A stretch of 64,000 bases of DNA, taken from contig DLCG01000009.1 of assembly GCA_002480495.1 (NCBI GenBank), forward strand, positions 280,438 through 344,437. The letters are read 5' to 3'. This document shows, piece by piece, positions 7,807 through 14,874 of this stretch. The notes under the pieces were generated by a model, which saw only the letters and a list, made by a program, of their open reading frames with translations, made no database searches and had not been told where the DNA came from. Position numbers and translations under genes: made by a program. The stretch's first letter is position 1. Each line of letters starts with the position of its first letter. This stretch comes from Rhodobiaceae bacterium UBA7804. Its GTDB lineage: Bacteria > Pseudomonadota > Alphaproteobacteria > Parvibaculales > Parvibaculaceae.

Positions 7807-8139
7807 TTACTCATCAATGTTATTTTTGTACTTCTTTTCAATTGCGTTGACGATTTCATCTCCCTTCATCCCCACAATCTCCGCAAGTTTCAGAGTGCTG
7901 ATGATAGCCTTTGGAATATTCTCCTTGACCGTTTCGATATCCAATTCTCCTCCATGGTCCACATCTTCACTCACTGCTGCAACTTTTCCTGCTGTCTTTG
8001 AAAAGTGGAGGGCGGAGTGCCGAACAGCGAAAGCAAGGCGCTTCTCTTCGTTCGCACCTTTTAACTCAGGGTATATCTGCTCATCAAAAACGAAGTGTCG
8101 CCCTACAAATTCGATGAGCTTGTCCAAATCCCTTTTCAT
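7807..8139 (-). CDS. MazG-like nucleotide pyrophosphohydrolase (all-alpha)
   Basis: About 110 residues, all helical. The C-terminus (LKLAEIVGMKGDEIVNAIEKKYKNN) resembles the end of MazG-like all-alpha NTP pyrophosphatases, and the middle is rich in Glu and Asp that could bind magnesium. Such enzymes hydrolyse nucleotide triphosphates, often for house-cleaning. The start at 8139 is chosen because an extended -10 box lies seven bases upstream; a longer frame to 8217 would read through the promoter and palindrome. It is the first gene of the cassette-1 operon, before the VOC gene. The family call is by resemblance only. Confidence 0.55.
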   Translation of the reverse strand: MKRDLDKLIEFVGRHFVFDEQIYPELKGANEEKRLAFAVRHSALHFSKTAGKVAAVSEDVDHGGELDIETVKENIPKAIISTLKLAEIVGMKGDEIVNAIEKKYKNNIDE

Positions 8140-8146
8140 TTTCTGA

Positions 8147-8175
8147 AGTATACCAGATGCACCCAACAAGTTGGG
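8147..8175 (-). promoter_or_regulatory. Promoter with palindrome for the MazG-like/VOC unit
   Basis: On the minus strand an extended -10, TGGTATACT, ends seven bases before the ATG, so the transcript should start at or next to the start codon (leaderless). A 14-bp perfect palindrome, CCCAACTTGTTGGG (8162-8175), overlaps the -35 position and could be an operator. Confidence 0.55.
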
Positions 8176-8197
8176 AATGTCGTTTGTGCATGAACAG

Positions 8198-8243
8198 ACT
8201 CGAACTTCTCGAACCAAAAAGAGCGCTCAACTGAGCACTCTTT
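8198..8243. terminator. Cassette-1 end: core motif plus terminator hairpin
   Basis: ACTCGAACTT (8198-8207) matches the core inside the tail repeats and is followed by a hairpin (AAAGAGCGCTCA / TGAGCACTCTTT, 8218-8243) and a T-rich run. The same order of core, hairpin, spacer and tail occurs before R2 and R3. Confidence 0.75.
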
Positions 8244-8280
8244 CTTTTTCTGTTTTGAAAATATGCCTTGAAATGGTATT

Positions 8281-8460
8281 TGCTGCCCTTCTCGGAACAA
8301 ACCTCGAACTTTTTCCGAAAAGACGAGTGTTCTCGGTCAGCAGCTCATCAACATCATTGTACCAAATCTGAAAGCAGAGGATGCAGCGTACACGGATCGA
8401 TTGCGGAAGATGCTTGAGGAGTTGGAAGAGATAGATGAGTAAGTCCCCAACGTCCCCAAT
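8281..8460 (+). repeat. Recombinase-tail repeat R1
   Basis: A copy of the recombinase 3' end without the body of the gene. Dyad at 8291-8336. The frame stays open to a TAA at 8440, encoding RTFSEKTSVLGQQLI and a helical tail ending ELEEIDE, then AAGTCCCCAACGTCCCCAA. The spacer before it (8244-8280) is nearly identical to that before R3. Confidence 0.85.
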
Positions 8461-8552
8461 CTCCCTGTAGCACAGCACCTCCCCAGCCTCTCGCATGTCA
8501 CTGACGCAGATAGTAGAATGAGAAACAAACGTGCAGGGATACGAAAACTAAT

Positions 8553-10247
8553 ATGACACAGAAGCTCAGAATAAAGAGGATAGTTTTTAAGGCAGGTAGT
8601 GCTCCAGGCTCACCCGCTTTAGACGCGGACATCCCCAACGTCACGATTTTGGTAGGTCCGAACAACTCGGGAAAGAGTCGATCTCTTCGAGAGTTGGAAG
8701 TGTGGGCACAGGGACAAAATCCCGAGCTCAGTCTGATTGATCGGGTTGAGCTCGATCTCCCAGACACCTTTGATGATCTTCTTGCAATGTTGCAGACTCA
8801 AAAGGCGGCTCCACCTCGTGGGCAGTTAGACGAGGTTAACCATTTTTGGATTGCTCGCCCTATGATCCGGCATGGAGAAGATCCTCTTCACCAGCGCGTC
8901 AACATCGATTCGCTAAAACAGTGGTTCGACAACAACGACATCAGGCAGATTAGGCAGATCCTGGTTCGCACTTTCACACTGCGATTAGATGGAAGAACAC
9001 GTTTCGATCTCGTAGAGCCGAAAGAGACAGGACCTCTAGAGGAGTACCCAAAAAATCACCTCTGGGCACTCTTCGCGAACGATGATGGACGAGAGAAGGT
9101 ACGAGAGTTCACCGAAGAAGCATTCGGGAAGCACTTTGTTATCGATCCGACAGGAATGAACCAATTCAGAGTGCGATTGAGCGGAAGAAAACCAAAGACA
9201 AAGAATGAAGAACAAGCACTTGATGACAGGGCGCGAAAGTTCCATCAGAAGGCAGAGCTCGTCTCAGAACTAGGTGACGGCGTCAGAACTTCTGTTGGCC
9301 TAGTGTCAGCGGTTATGAGTTTACCCCATCGCATCTTGCTTATCGATGAGCCGGAAGCATTTCTTCATCCCACATTGGCGCGTCGAGTTGGAAGGGTCCT
9401 GGCACAATCTGCTCGCGAACGAGAAGCAACACTTGTCGTCGCAACACATAGCGCCGACTTCCTTATGGGTTGCATTCAGTCAGCGCCAAAATTGCGTCTC
9501 ATTCGACTTACCTATACCGACCAGAAGGCAACCGCTCGATCCATCGATCCTTCTGAGATCGTTAATCTTATGAACGATCCACTTCTAAGATCTGCGAACG
9601 CACTTCGCGCATTGTTTCATCGCGGAGTGGTCGTCACTGAAGCCGACGCAGATCGAGCATTTTATGAAGAAGTAAATCACCGATTGTTGCACGACGACAT
9701 GGGCATCGAAGACAGTCTCTTTATGAACGCACAGAACTGGCAAACAATTCCTCGTATTGCAAACCCATTGCGACATCTTGGAATTCCTGCCGCTGCTGTG
9801 TTCGATTTTGATGTTCTGATGGATAATGACTTCAAATGTGTGTGGCCCCTGCTTCACTTGAAGAAGGGTGCGAAGCTCACTGCACTACAAAGTGAACGTG
9901 CCGATGTGAAGGCTTTGATGGATAAAAAGGGACGGCTTGCATGCAAAAAAAGTGGATTGTCGGCTTTCAAAGGAGCTGAGAAGGCCAAAATCGAGAACTT
10001 TATCGAGTCTATGCGCAAGTTCGGAATTTTCTTTGTGCCGGTTGGTGAGCTTGAGTGTTGGTTGGCTTCATTAGGCATTCCAAAGATCAACGACAAGCCA
10101 AAATGGCTAGCGAGCATTTTTACCGCAATGGGCAGCGACCCTACCGACCCTGGCTATCTCAGCGCCGGCGCCGATGATGTCTGGAGTTTCATTAACTCGA
10201 TCGAAAGTTGGGTGAATGATCCGAAGCGACAAGGAATACCGAGTTAG
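8553..10247 (+). CDS. OLD-like ATPase/TOPRIM nuclease, candidate defence protein
   Basis: A 564-residue protein. An ABC-type ATPase module carries Walker A GPNNSGKS (35-42), Walker B LLIDEPEAFLHP (D265, E266) and a switch His in ATHSADF (~299). It is followed by a TOPRIM-like domain: VVVTEADADRAFY (E363) and VFDFDVLMD (D418, D420). This order is that of OLD-family proteins, which couple ATP hydrolysis to DNA cleavage; several are anti-phage systems (OLD, GajA of Gabija, fused PARIS-type proteins). It stands alone as the main gene of cassette 2, with no UvrD-like partner, so single-gene OLD is the closest comparison. The function is inferred. Confidence 0.75.
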   Translation: MTQKLRIKRIVFKAGSAPGSPALDADIPNVTILVGPNNSGKSRSLRELEVWAQGQNPELSLIDRVELDLPDTFDDLLAMLQTQKAAPPRGQLDEVNHFWIARPMIRHGEDPLHQRVNIDSLKQWFDNNDIRQIRQILVRTFTLRLDGRTRFDLVEPKETGPLEEYPKNHLWALFANDDGREKVREFTEEAFGKHFVIDPTGMNQFRVRLSGRKPKTKNEEQALDDRARKFHQKAELVSELGDGVRTSVGLVSAVMSLPHRILLIDEPEAFLHPTLARRVGRVLAQSAREREATLVVATHSADFLMGCIQSAPKLRLIRLTYTDQKATARSIDPSEIVNLMNDPLLRSANALRALFHRGVVVTEADADRAFYEEVNHRLLHDDMGIEDSLFMNAQNWQTIPRIANPLRHLGIPAAAVFDFDVLMDNDFKCVWPLLHLKKGAKLTALQSERADVKALMDKKGRLACKKSGLSAFKGAEKAKIENFIESMRKFGIFFVPVGELECWLASLGIPKINDKPKWLASIFTAMGSDPTDPGYLSAGADDVWSFINSIESWVNDPKRQGIPS

Positions 10248-10313
10248 TTTGGCGGTACTCTAGTGCAGCTTCTTGCTTGCTTATGAGTTTTTCTTTTTTA
10301 TGAAGACTTCACT

Positions 10314-10748
10314 CTATCTGAGTCTACGCACCCTTACAGACTCACTCATCCCGTCGATGTGGATTGCACTTCCATTGATACCATCGACAACAACAGCACA
10401 CGGGCGATAAGCGTAGTGATAGTTGTATTTGTATTCGGCCTGCTTCCAAATTCGTCCGTTTTGAAATTCAAATGTTGAGTCGCCGGAGAATCCTCTGAAG
10501 TCGGAGACGATGACTCCTTCTTCAAGTACGCTTACCCTCACGACTTCAATTGGTTCGTCCATACAATCGACCTCCATCATATAGCGACCACGTTCTTGAT
10601 AGACACGCACGTGTGGGCGATATTTGTAGCGGTACGAGTATCGATATCGTTTCTGCTGCCAGACCTGACCATTCGTGAGTTTGAAGATGGCGGCATCATT
10701 GTACCCAGTGAATTCCCCATCTATTTGACTGTGAATTTCTTGTGTCAT
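10314..10748 (-). CDS. Two-repeat protein (NGxxWKQ / YRP repeats), unknown function
   Basis: A 144-residue protein built of two copies of one ~60-residue unit. Each holds FKLTNGQVWQQ or FEFQNGRIWKQ, a Tyr/Lys-rich strand ending in YRP, and a final MDEP/MSES-(V/I)-VRV segment. The pattern suggests a small beta-rich domain. I have seen similar unnamed proteins in many bacteria but know no function. It lies on the strand opposite to the OLD-like gene, in the same cassette, and is AT-rich. Confidence 0.65.
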   Translation of the reverse strand: MTQEIHSQIDGEFTGYNDAAIFKLTNGQVWQQKRYRYSYRYKYRPHVRVYQERGRYMMEVDCMDEPIEVVRVSVLEEGVIVSDFRGFSGDSTFEFQNGRIWKQAEYKYNYHYAYRPCAVVVDGINGSAIHIDGMSESVRVRRLR

Positions 10749-10803
10749 GTTAGCTTCTGCACAGGGATAGCGTGTTGCAATAAATTGATGAGAAACGGCT
10801 CCG

Positions 10804-11013
10804 CTATTTTTGATTGACGTTGTCTTTCTTCGAGTGGTCGGGGTTGTCGCGGACGTACTTTCTCCCGTTGATTTTCACCACATGATTGCCGGGATGTTTT
10901 CCCTGTTCGACCTCTCGGACGATTTCTGTCCGGGGTACGTTCTTTCGCTTCCCAACGTTATAGGTTTCGTTCCTCCCATTGGGACCGTCGTTGTTTCCTC
11001 TGATTTTTCCCAT
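10804..11013 (-). CDS. DUF3892-like small protein
   Basis: A 69-residue basic protein with an AGGAG ribosome-binding site upstream. The C-terminal half (VPRTEIVREVEQGKHPG ... YVRDNPDHSKKDNVN) fits the DUF3892 pattern, a small domain of unknown function common in accessory DNA. It lies 55 bases upstream of the two-repeat protein on the same strand, so the two may form an operon. The family call is from memory of the pattern. Confidence 0.55.
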   Translation of the reverse strand: MGKIRGNNDGPNGRNETYNVGKRKNVPRTEIVREVEQGKHPGNHVVKINGRKYVRDNPDHSKKDNVNQK

Positions 11014-11129
11014 GATGTACTCTCCTAACGGCTAATAAATTCATATTACACCCAGACTACAATTTTGTCTGTGTACAGATTAGTGGATGCGCTTTTTGCC
11101 GCCTCGTCACAACCCAGCACCATGTGCCA

Positions 11130-11477
11130 ATGAGCAATTCATGGTGTAGTATTCCTCGCGTCGATATTAGCAAGACGCATTACATCCGCATCATGAATAT
11201 TCCTGAGGGATGCTGTGGTCATACGTACCACAAACATGAACATGAATTTGACTATACGCCCCAACTAGCACCGGACGGGTCTAGGGCGAGTTTCATCCGT
11301 CAGTGGATGCATGACCGCACGGAAGATGAGATCCAGGCCGCAGAAGATAGATTTAGGCGCTATGTGGATGTCGTGCAGCGTATCTACGAGAGCACTCTGA
11401 CTCCGGAGGAGTTGGAAATGCTTGAGCTAGTGAGGAGAAAGCGGCCTCCAGGACAAACCTCGAACTTTTGGAATTGA
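11130..11477 (+). CDS. Diverged copy of the recombinase-adjacent small protein, extended
   Basis: The frame holds AAEDRFRRYVDVVQRI, clearly related to the small protein upstream of the intact recombinase (AAEDRFRRYVEIVRRI). Here it has a longer N-terminus with a His-rich patch (CHTYHKHEHEFDY). It ends by reading directly into the core motif (ACAAACCTCGAACTTTT), just where a recombinase tail repeat follows. It may be a relic of a second recombinase locus whose recombinase body has been lost. The start is uncertain; an ATG at 11193 would give a shorter protein. Confidence 0.45.
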   Translation: MSNSWCSIPRVDISKTHYIRIMNIPEGCCGHTYHKHEHEFDYTPQLAPDGSRASFIRQWMHDRTEDEIQAAEDRFRRYVDVVQRIYESTLTPEELEMLELVRRKRPPGQTSNFWN

Positions 11478-11505
11478 AAAAGAGCGCTCGATTGAGCGCT
11501 CTTTT
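11451..11505. terminator. Cassette-2 end: core motif plus terminator hairpin
   Basis: GGACAAACCTCGAACTTTT (11451-11469) is an almost exact second copy of the core in R2. The hairpin AAAAGAGCGCTC / GAGCGCTCTTTT (11478-11505) follows directly, with T-rich sequence in both directions, so it could end transcription from either side. Confidence 0.75.
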
Positions 11506-11541
11506 CGTGTCCAGACTCAGAAATTTGCCATTTTGGCATCG

Positions 11542-11719
11542 GTGCTGCCCTTCTCGGAACAAACCTCGAACTTTTTCCGAAAAGACGAGTGTTCTCGGTC
11601 AGCAGCTCATCAACATTGTTGTACCAGATCTTAAAGCAGAGGATGCAGCGTACACGGAGCGACTACGAAAGATGCTCGAGGAGATGGAGGAGTAAGTCCC
11701 CAACGTCCCCAATGTCCCC
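11542..11719 (+). repeat. Recombinase-tail repeat R2
   Basis: Dyad at 11553-11598. The open frame to the TAA at 11693 encodes RTFSEKTSVLGQQLINIVV and ends MLEEMEE, very close to the tail of the intact recombinase. Several of the differences from R0 are silent third-position changes. It is followed by three GTCCCC units. Confidence 0.85.
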
Positions 11720-11772
11720 TGGCGGTCAAAGTCGATTCAGATAAGAGCCTTTGGGATAGACTAAGTCTACCT

Positions 11773-12513
11773 TCACGACTTCAACTTCCCCTCAACTTCA
11801 GAAATCTTCTGATCTATATCAGCGATGCTCTGCTGAAGGTCGCGAACCCGAGACAATCCTTCTTCAATCCAACTGTCGAATCTTCGCCGATAGTCATCGG
11901 ACCAGGCCGTCGCTCTACGCATCCGGTTATTCTCTACATTCTCCATCACGTGCAGCAATGCGCCAACTTTCCTCTCTCTTGCGGCCAAGAGACGTTCTAG
12001 AAACTCGAATTGACGTTTTCTGATTTCGTTTTTCCGTAGAGCGATGCGTGTACTAATTCTCTCGTGCACGCGATCGAGTGATTCACGCACTTGGTTTCGC
12101 TTATCTTTATGTAGATAGAGCTTTTTTATCTCCCGCTGCGCATATTTGAGCGCCTCCAGACCATCATATGGGTTGTCGCTCTCGACGCGGTCCCAGACAC
12201 GACTCACGAAGCGATCAGCGATTCCCGCATTCAAGTTTTGTATGTACTCGCGCCGCAGCCCTATGCTGTCTTTTGCAGACTTCCATTTCTGCCAACACAA
12301 ATCGCGATCTTGAGCATTTAGTCGCGAGCTATTGTCGAGAAGACCATCGATGACGGACATCGCAGCAAAACCATCCTTCATTCCTTGCATAGCAACATGC
12401 ATATATTCGTTCGCCCGCTTGAAGTCTTCTCCGTCGCTAGCACCGGAAAGGATGCTTTCGGCGGAGTTGATCTTATCAAGGATGATATCCCGTAGTTGGG
12501 CGGAAGATGCCAT
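11773..12513 (-). CDS. Coiled-coil protein, unknown function
   Basis: A 246-residue, highly helical protein. The middle (~125-200) and the C-terminus (~205-246, ending KISEVEGKLKS) are rich in Arg/Lys/Glu heptads and should form coiled coils. There is no signal peptide, membrane segment or catalytic motif. It is the only protein gene of cassette 3, on the minus strand, AT-richer than the backbone and downstream of a terminated small transcript. No ribosome-binding site is obvious before the ATG at 12513, so the start is provisional. Confidence 0.6.
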   Translation of the reverse strand: MASSAQLRDIILDKINSAESILSGASDGEDFKRANEYMHVAMQGMKDGFAAMSVIDGLLDNSSRLNAQDRDLCWQKWKSAKDSIGLRREYIQNLNAGIADRFVSRVWDRVESDNPYDGLEALKYAQREIKKLYLHKDKRNQVRESLDRVHERISTRIALRKNEIRKRQFEFLERLLAARERKVGALLHVMENVENNRMRRATAWSDDYRRRFDSWIEEGLSRVRDLQQSIADIDQKISEVEGKLKS

Positions 12514-12574
12514 TGGAAGAAATGGGTTGTTGCCTATCCACCCTAAAGAGTAACGGATCAGGTAGGTCCGCTAC

Positions 12575-12770
12575 AAAAGAAAGAGGCCCACCAAGCAAGT
12601 TGGTGGGCCGGGAAGGTTGCCTCTGGTCGACCGTCCTTCCGTACTAAACGACCAGGTGCGAATTCAATAGTCGATGATGCACATCCGCACATAGCGCAAT
12701 CACCGAGAGGTTTTGCCAAAGCACCGTCCCTGAAGAAACCTCGCGACAGGGAAGTTGTTATATTATACAA
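12575..12770 (-). ncRNA. Candidate structured RNA (or small Cys-containing protein)
   Basis: A minus-strand unit with its own signals: an AT-rich promoter-like stretch with TATAAT near 12760, and a strong terminator at 12585-12609 (10-bp perfect stem GGCCCACCAA / TTGGTGGGCC, then TCTTTCTTTT). Between them are other stems, including the 7-bp CTGGTCG / CGACCAG pair (12623-12629 with 12649-12655). A 70-codon frame with CAMCGC runs through the unit but continues across the terminator hairpin and needs a TTG start inside the promoter, so RNA is preferred. No RNA family recognised. Confidence 0.4.
12585..12609 (-). terminator. Strong minus-strand terminator
   Basis: A perfect 10-bp stem with a 5-base loop and a T-rich tail on the minus strand. 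It separates the candidate small RNA from the coiled-coil gene. Confidence 0.85.
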
Positions 12771-12835
12771 TATAATTGTGTGAAATACAAATTAGGCGAT
12801 GCACTGGGCCTGCAGAGCATAATTCTCATTGATAG

Positions 12836-12880
12836 GACTCGAACTTTTCAAACCCGAAAGAGCGCTCAACTGAGCGCTCT
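12836..12880. terminator. Cassette-3 end: core motif plus terminator hairpin
   Basis: GACTCGAACTTTTC (12836-12849), then the hairpin AGAGCGCTCA / TGAGCGCTCT (12859-12880) and a pyrimidine run. This is the same architecture as before R1 and R2. Confidence 0.75.
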
Positions 12881-12919
12881 CTCTTTTTCTGTCTCGAAAA
12901 TATGGCTTGAAATGGTGAC

Positions 12920-13095
12920 TGCTGCCCTTCTCGGGACGAACCTCGAACTTTTTCCGAAAAGACGAGTGTTCTCGGTCAGAAACTCATTGAAGCTATCGTA
13001 TCGGAGATTGACGTTGAAAGTGATACGTATACGGATTCTCTAATGACAACTAACGATAATGTTTGGGAGTAAGTCCCCAATGTCCCCAAGTCCCT
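12920..13095 (+). repeat. Recombinase-tail repeat R3 (diverged)
   Basis: The dyad at 12930-12975 is preserved, and RTFSEKTSVLGQ is encoded without change. After that the sequence diverges strongly (LIEAIVSEIDVESDTYTD, ending NVWE) yet stays open to a TAA at 13070, followed by the GTCCCCAA motif. An open but different tail is what one expects from another recombinase's C-terminus rather than from random decay. Confidence 0.8.
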
Positions 13096-13116
13096 GCCTC
13101 TCCTACCAAGAATAGA

Positions 13117-13860
13117 TCACCTTCCGTGACAGCGTTTGAATCCTAAACCGGCGCCACAGGGACACTGATCGTTGCGTCCGGGTCTATTTTCCCGGACGTA
13201 CGATTGGATTTTCCGCCCATGTTCGGCGCGTGCTTCCATGAGCTCTCGTTCCGAAAACCGGTCAGGGTGAACAAGTTCAATCCGCGACACCAGGTAGGGC
13301 GCTTTGTTGAAAATCTGAATTGCAATCCACCGTTGATACTTGCCGATAGGCATTTGAACTACGGACTTGCAAAGTTCCTTCCATCACCATTCGCCGTTCG
13401 CTTAAGAAAGGGTTAGGCCGACATTCGTATTCGATAGAGGAATCCGAAAAGATCGCTGACACCTTTCATCCTTACCAGCGTCTATCTGAGATAAACCTGG
13501 ATCGAGCACCTTTCTGTGCTCTTCGTCGAGCGAGAGAACGATGGAACCTGGCTCAAATCGACAAGGACGCCTAGAAGCACGGAATGCTTCCAATAGCTCG
13601 CGCATACGAAACGGCATTTCCTGTGCGGGAATATCCGGCTATATGCCAGCGCTTCGATCTATGAAGTACCGATCTATGTCACGCATATAGGATGGATCAA
13701 AGGTGAAGCGACTAACATCCTCGACCCGCAAGCCGTGATAATGGTTGATCTTGTTGTAGAGACCTATGTGCTCAATCTCGTCATGCAGGTTGAGCGTGTC
13801 TTCTCCGGCCGCCAGCAAGCGAAGCTCATGGTAGCACATGAACCCGATGCCATCGTTGCG
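13117..13860 (-). pseudogene. Broken SEC-C-motif protein gene
   Basis: The 3' part encodes a SEC-C zinc motif (GRNDQCPCGAGLGFKRCHG) at the C-terminus. Reading back, protein-like sequence continues through two frame changes near 13400-13460, then another segment, an in-frame TAG at 13639-13641, and a further open segment in the same frame up to about 13860 (CYHELRLLAAGEDTLNLHDE). Joined, it would make a protein of about 240 residues. The breaks make it inactive. It occupies the last block after R3, which has no closing repeat, so this end of the array appears to be decaying. Confidence 0.65.
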
Positions 13861-14076
13861 ATATAGTTCAGACCGATGCGCAGGTCATTTACCAACACAT
13901 GCCATGGCTACGATTTGCTGAGAGTCTGATCTAGATTTGAAAGTATTTCTAGGCGAGCCCCTACCCGTAATCCGAACGCTGCTTGCCCGTCGAGCGAAGA
14001 GAATGTTCCCGGACCGATTGTACAAACACACAAAATGGAACTCGCGTGTTCTCGTATAAAAATGAATCACTGAAAA

Positions 14077-14874
14077 TCAGAACCAGAGGCGAATTCCCGT
14101 CACCAATGACACGGCACCGACATCCTCCCCGCTCGCGCGAGCAATATCCGCCGTCTCGCCCACTGCGCTTTCCCAGGAGACGCCAATATAGGGCGCAAAT
14201 TCCCTGACCACCTCATATCGGAGACGCAGCCCCGTCTCCACCGTGCTCAGCCCCGACCCGATACCAAGCTCGGGTACGTCCTGAACCGAAAAATCGAACT
14301 CCGCGCGTGGCTGCAGGATAAGGCGCTGTGTCAGCAACAACTCATATTCCGCCTCGAAACGGGCCGACAGATCCCCGTCCTCACTCAGGAAAGCGGCCCC
14401 ATCCACCTCGAACCAGTAAGGAGCCAGGCCCTGCACGCCCAGAACGGCGAAGCTGCGCGTGGGGTGCGGGCGAAAATCGTGGCGCACCCCCGCTTGTACG
14501 TCAAAATAAGACGAAATGGTGCGCGTATAGAGCGCCTGCACCTCGACGCCTTCGGCCTGATCTTGGTCCAGGAGATATTCGCCTTCCGTCTTCACCGTGA
14601 CCTTGTCGATGTCGCCGCCAAACCAGCCCTGCATGTCCCAGAGCAGCACCGGTTCGCCCTCATTGCTGCGGTATTCCAGCCGGTCACCCATAAGCATGAA
14701 GTTGGTCTGCCCGCCCGTCTCATGTTTCAGCGCGCGGCGGGCAGCCGCCATTTCTTCCGCGTCATAGTGTTCGTCCGCGGCGCTGTAGCCGAATTCATCT
14801 TCCGCCGCGAAAGCCGGAACGGCCACAAGCACACCGAACACCGCCAGCCCGGACATTAAAGTTGCCGTTTTCAT
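14077..14874 (-). CDS. copB: Copper resistance protein B, outer-membrane beta-barrel
   Basis: A 265-residue protein with a signal peptide (cleavage after AFA, ~23). It matches the CopB/PcoB family: FMLMGDRLEYR, a barrel of alternating strands (GEYLLDQDQAEGVEVQALYTR) and the C-terminal GIRLWF ending in an aromatic residue, as for outer-membrane proteins. It is thought to bind or export copper with CopA. It lacks the long Met-rich N-terminal region of some homologues. It overlaps the end of copA by 4 bases, so translation is coupled, and it is the last gene of the copper operon. Confidence 0.9.
   Translation of the reverse strand: MKTATLMSGLAVFGVLVAVPAFAAEDEFGYSAADEHYDAEEMAAARRALKHETGGQTNFMLMGDRLEYRSNEGEPVLLWDMQGWFGGDIDKVTVKTEGEYLLDQDQAEGVEVQALYTRTISSYFDVQAGVRHDFRPHPTRSFAVLGVQGLAPYWFEVDGAAFLSEDGDLSARFEAEYELLLTQRLILQPRAEFDFSVQDVPELGIGSGLSTVETGLRLRYEVVREFAPYIGVSWESAVGETADIARASGEDVGAVSLVTGIRLWF

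Larger units (their letters stand above)
5225..13095. mobile_element. Serine-recombinase cassette array
   Basis: A large serine recombinase gene is followed by cargo blocks separated by recurring copies of its own 3' end. The tails start near 7,030, 8,281, 11,542 and 12,920, spaced by ~1.25, 3.26 and 1.38 kb. Each has the same dyad, an open C-terminal reading frame and a GTCCCCAA-rich end. The last three are preceded by a hairpin and a second copy of the short core CTCGAACTT. Cargo GC is visibly lower than the surrounding DNA. The array is interpreted as repeated insertion at a site inside the recombinase 3' end; decayed nested insertions are the main alternative. Confidence 0.65.

Noticed and set aside
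12558..12770. 70-residue protein with a Cys motif
   Set aside because: It needs a TTG start inside the promoter and its frame runs through the terminator stem; kept only as an alternative to the RNA call.
5225..13095. CRISPR array
   Set aside because: The recurring units are ~170 bp with kilobase spacing and contain coding frames; no short regularly spaced repeats were seen anywhere in the window.
8281..13095. True integron attC array
   Set aside because: No tyrosine integron integrase, no attC-type R boxes; cargo lies in both orientations and the repeats are recombinase coding sequence.
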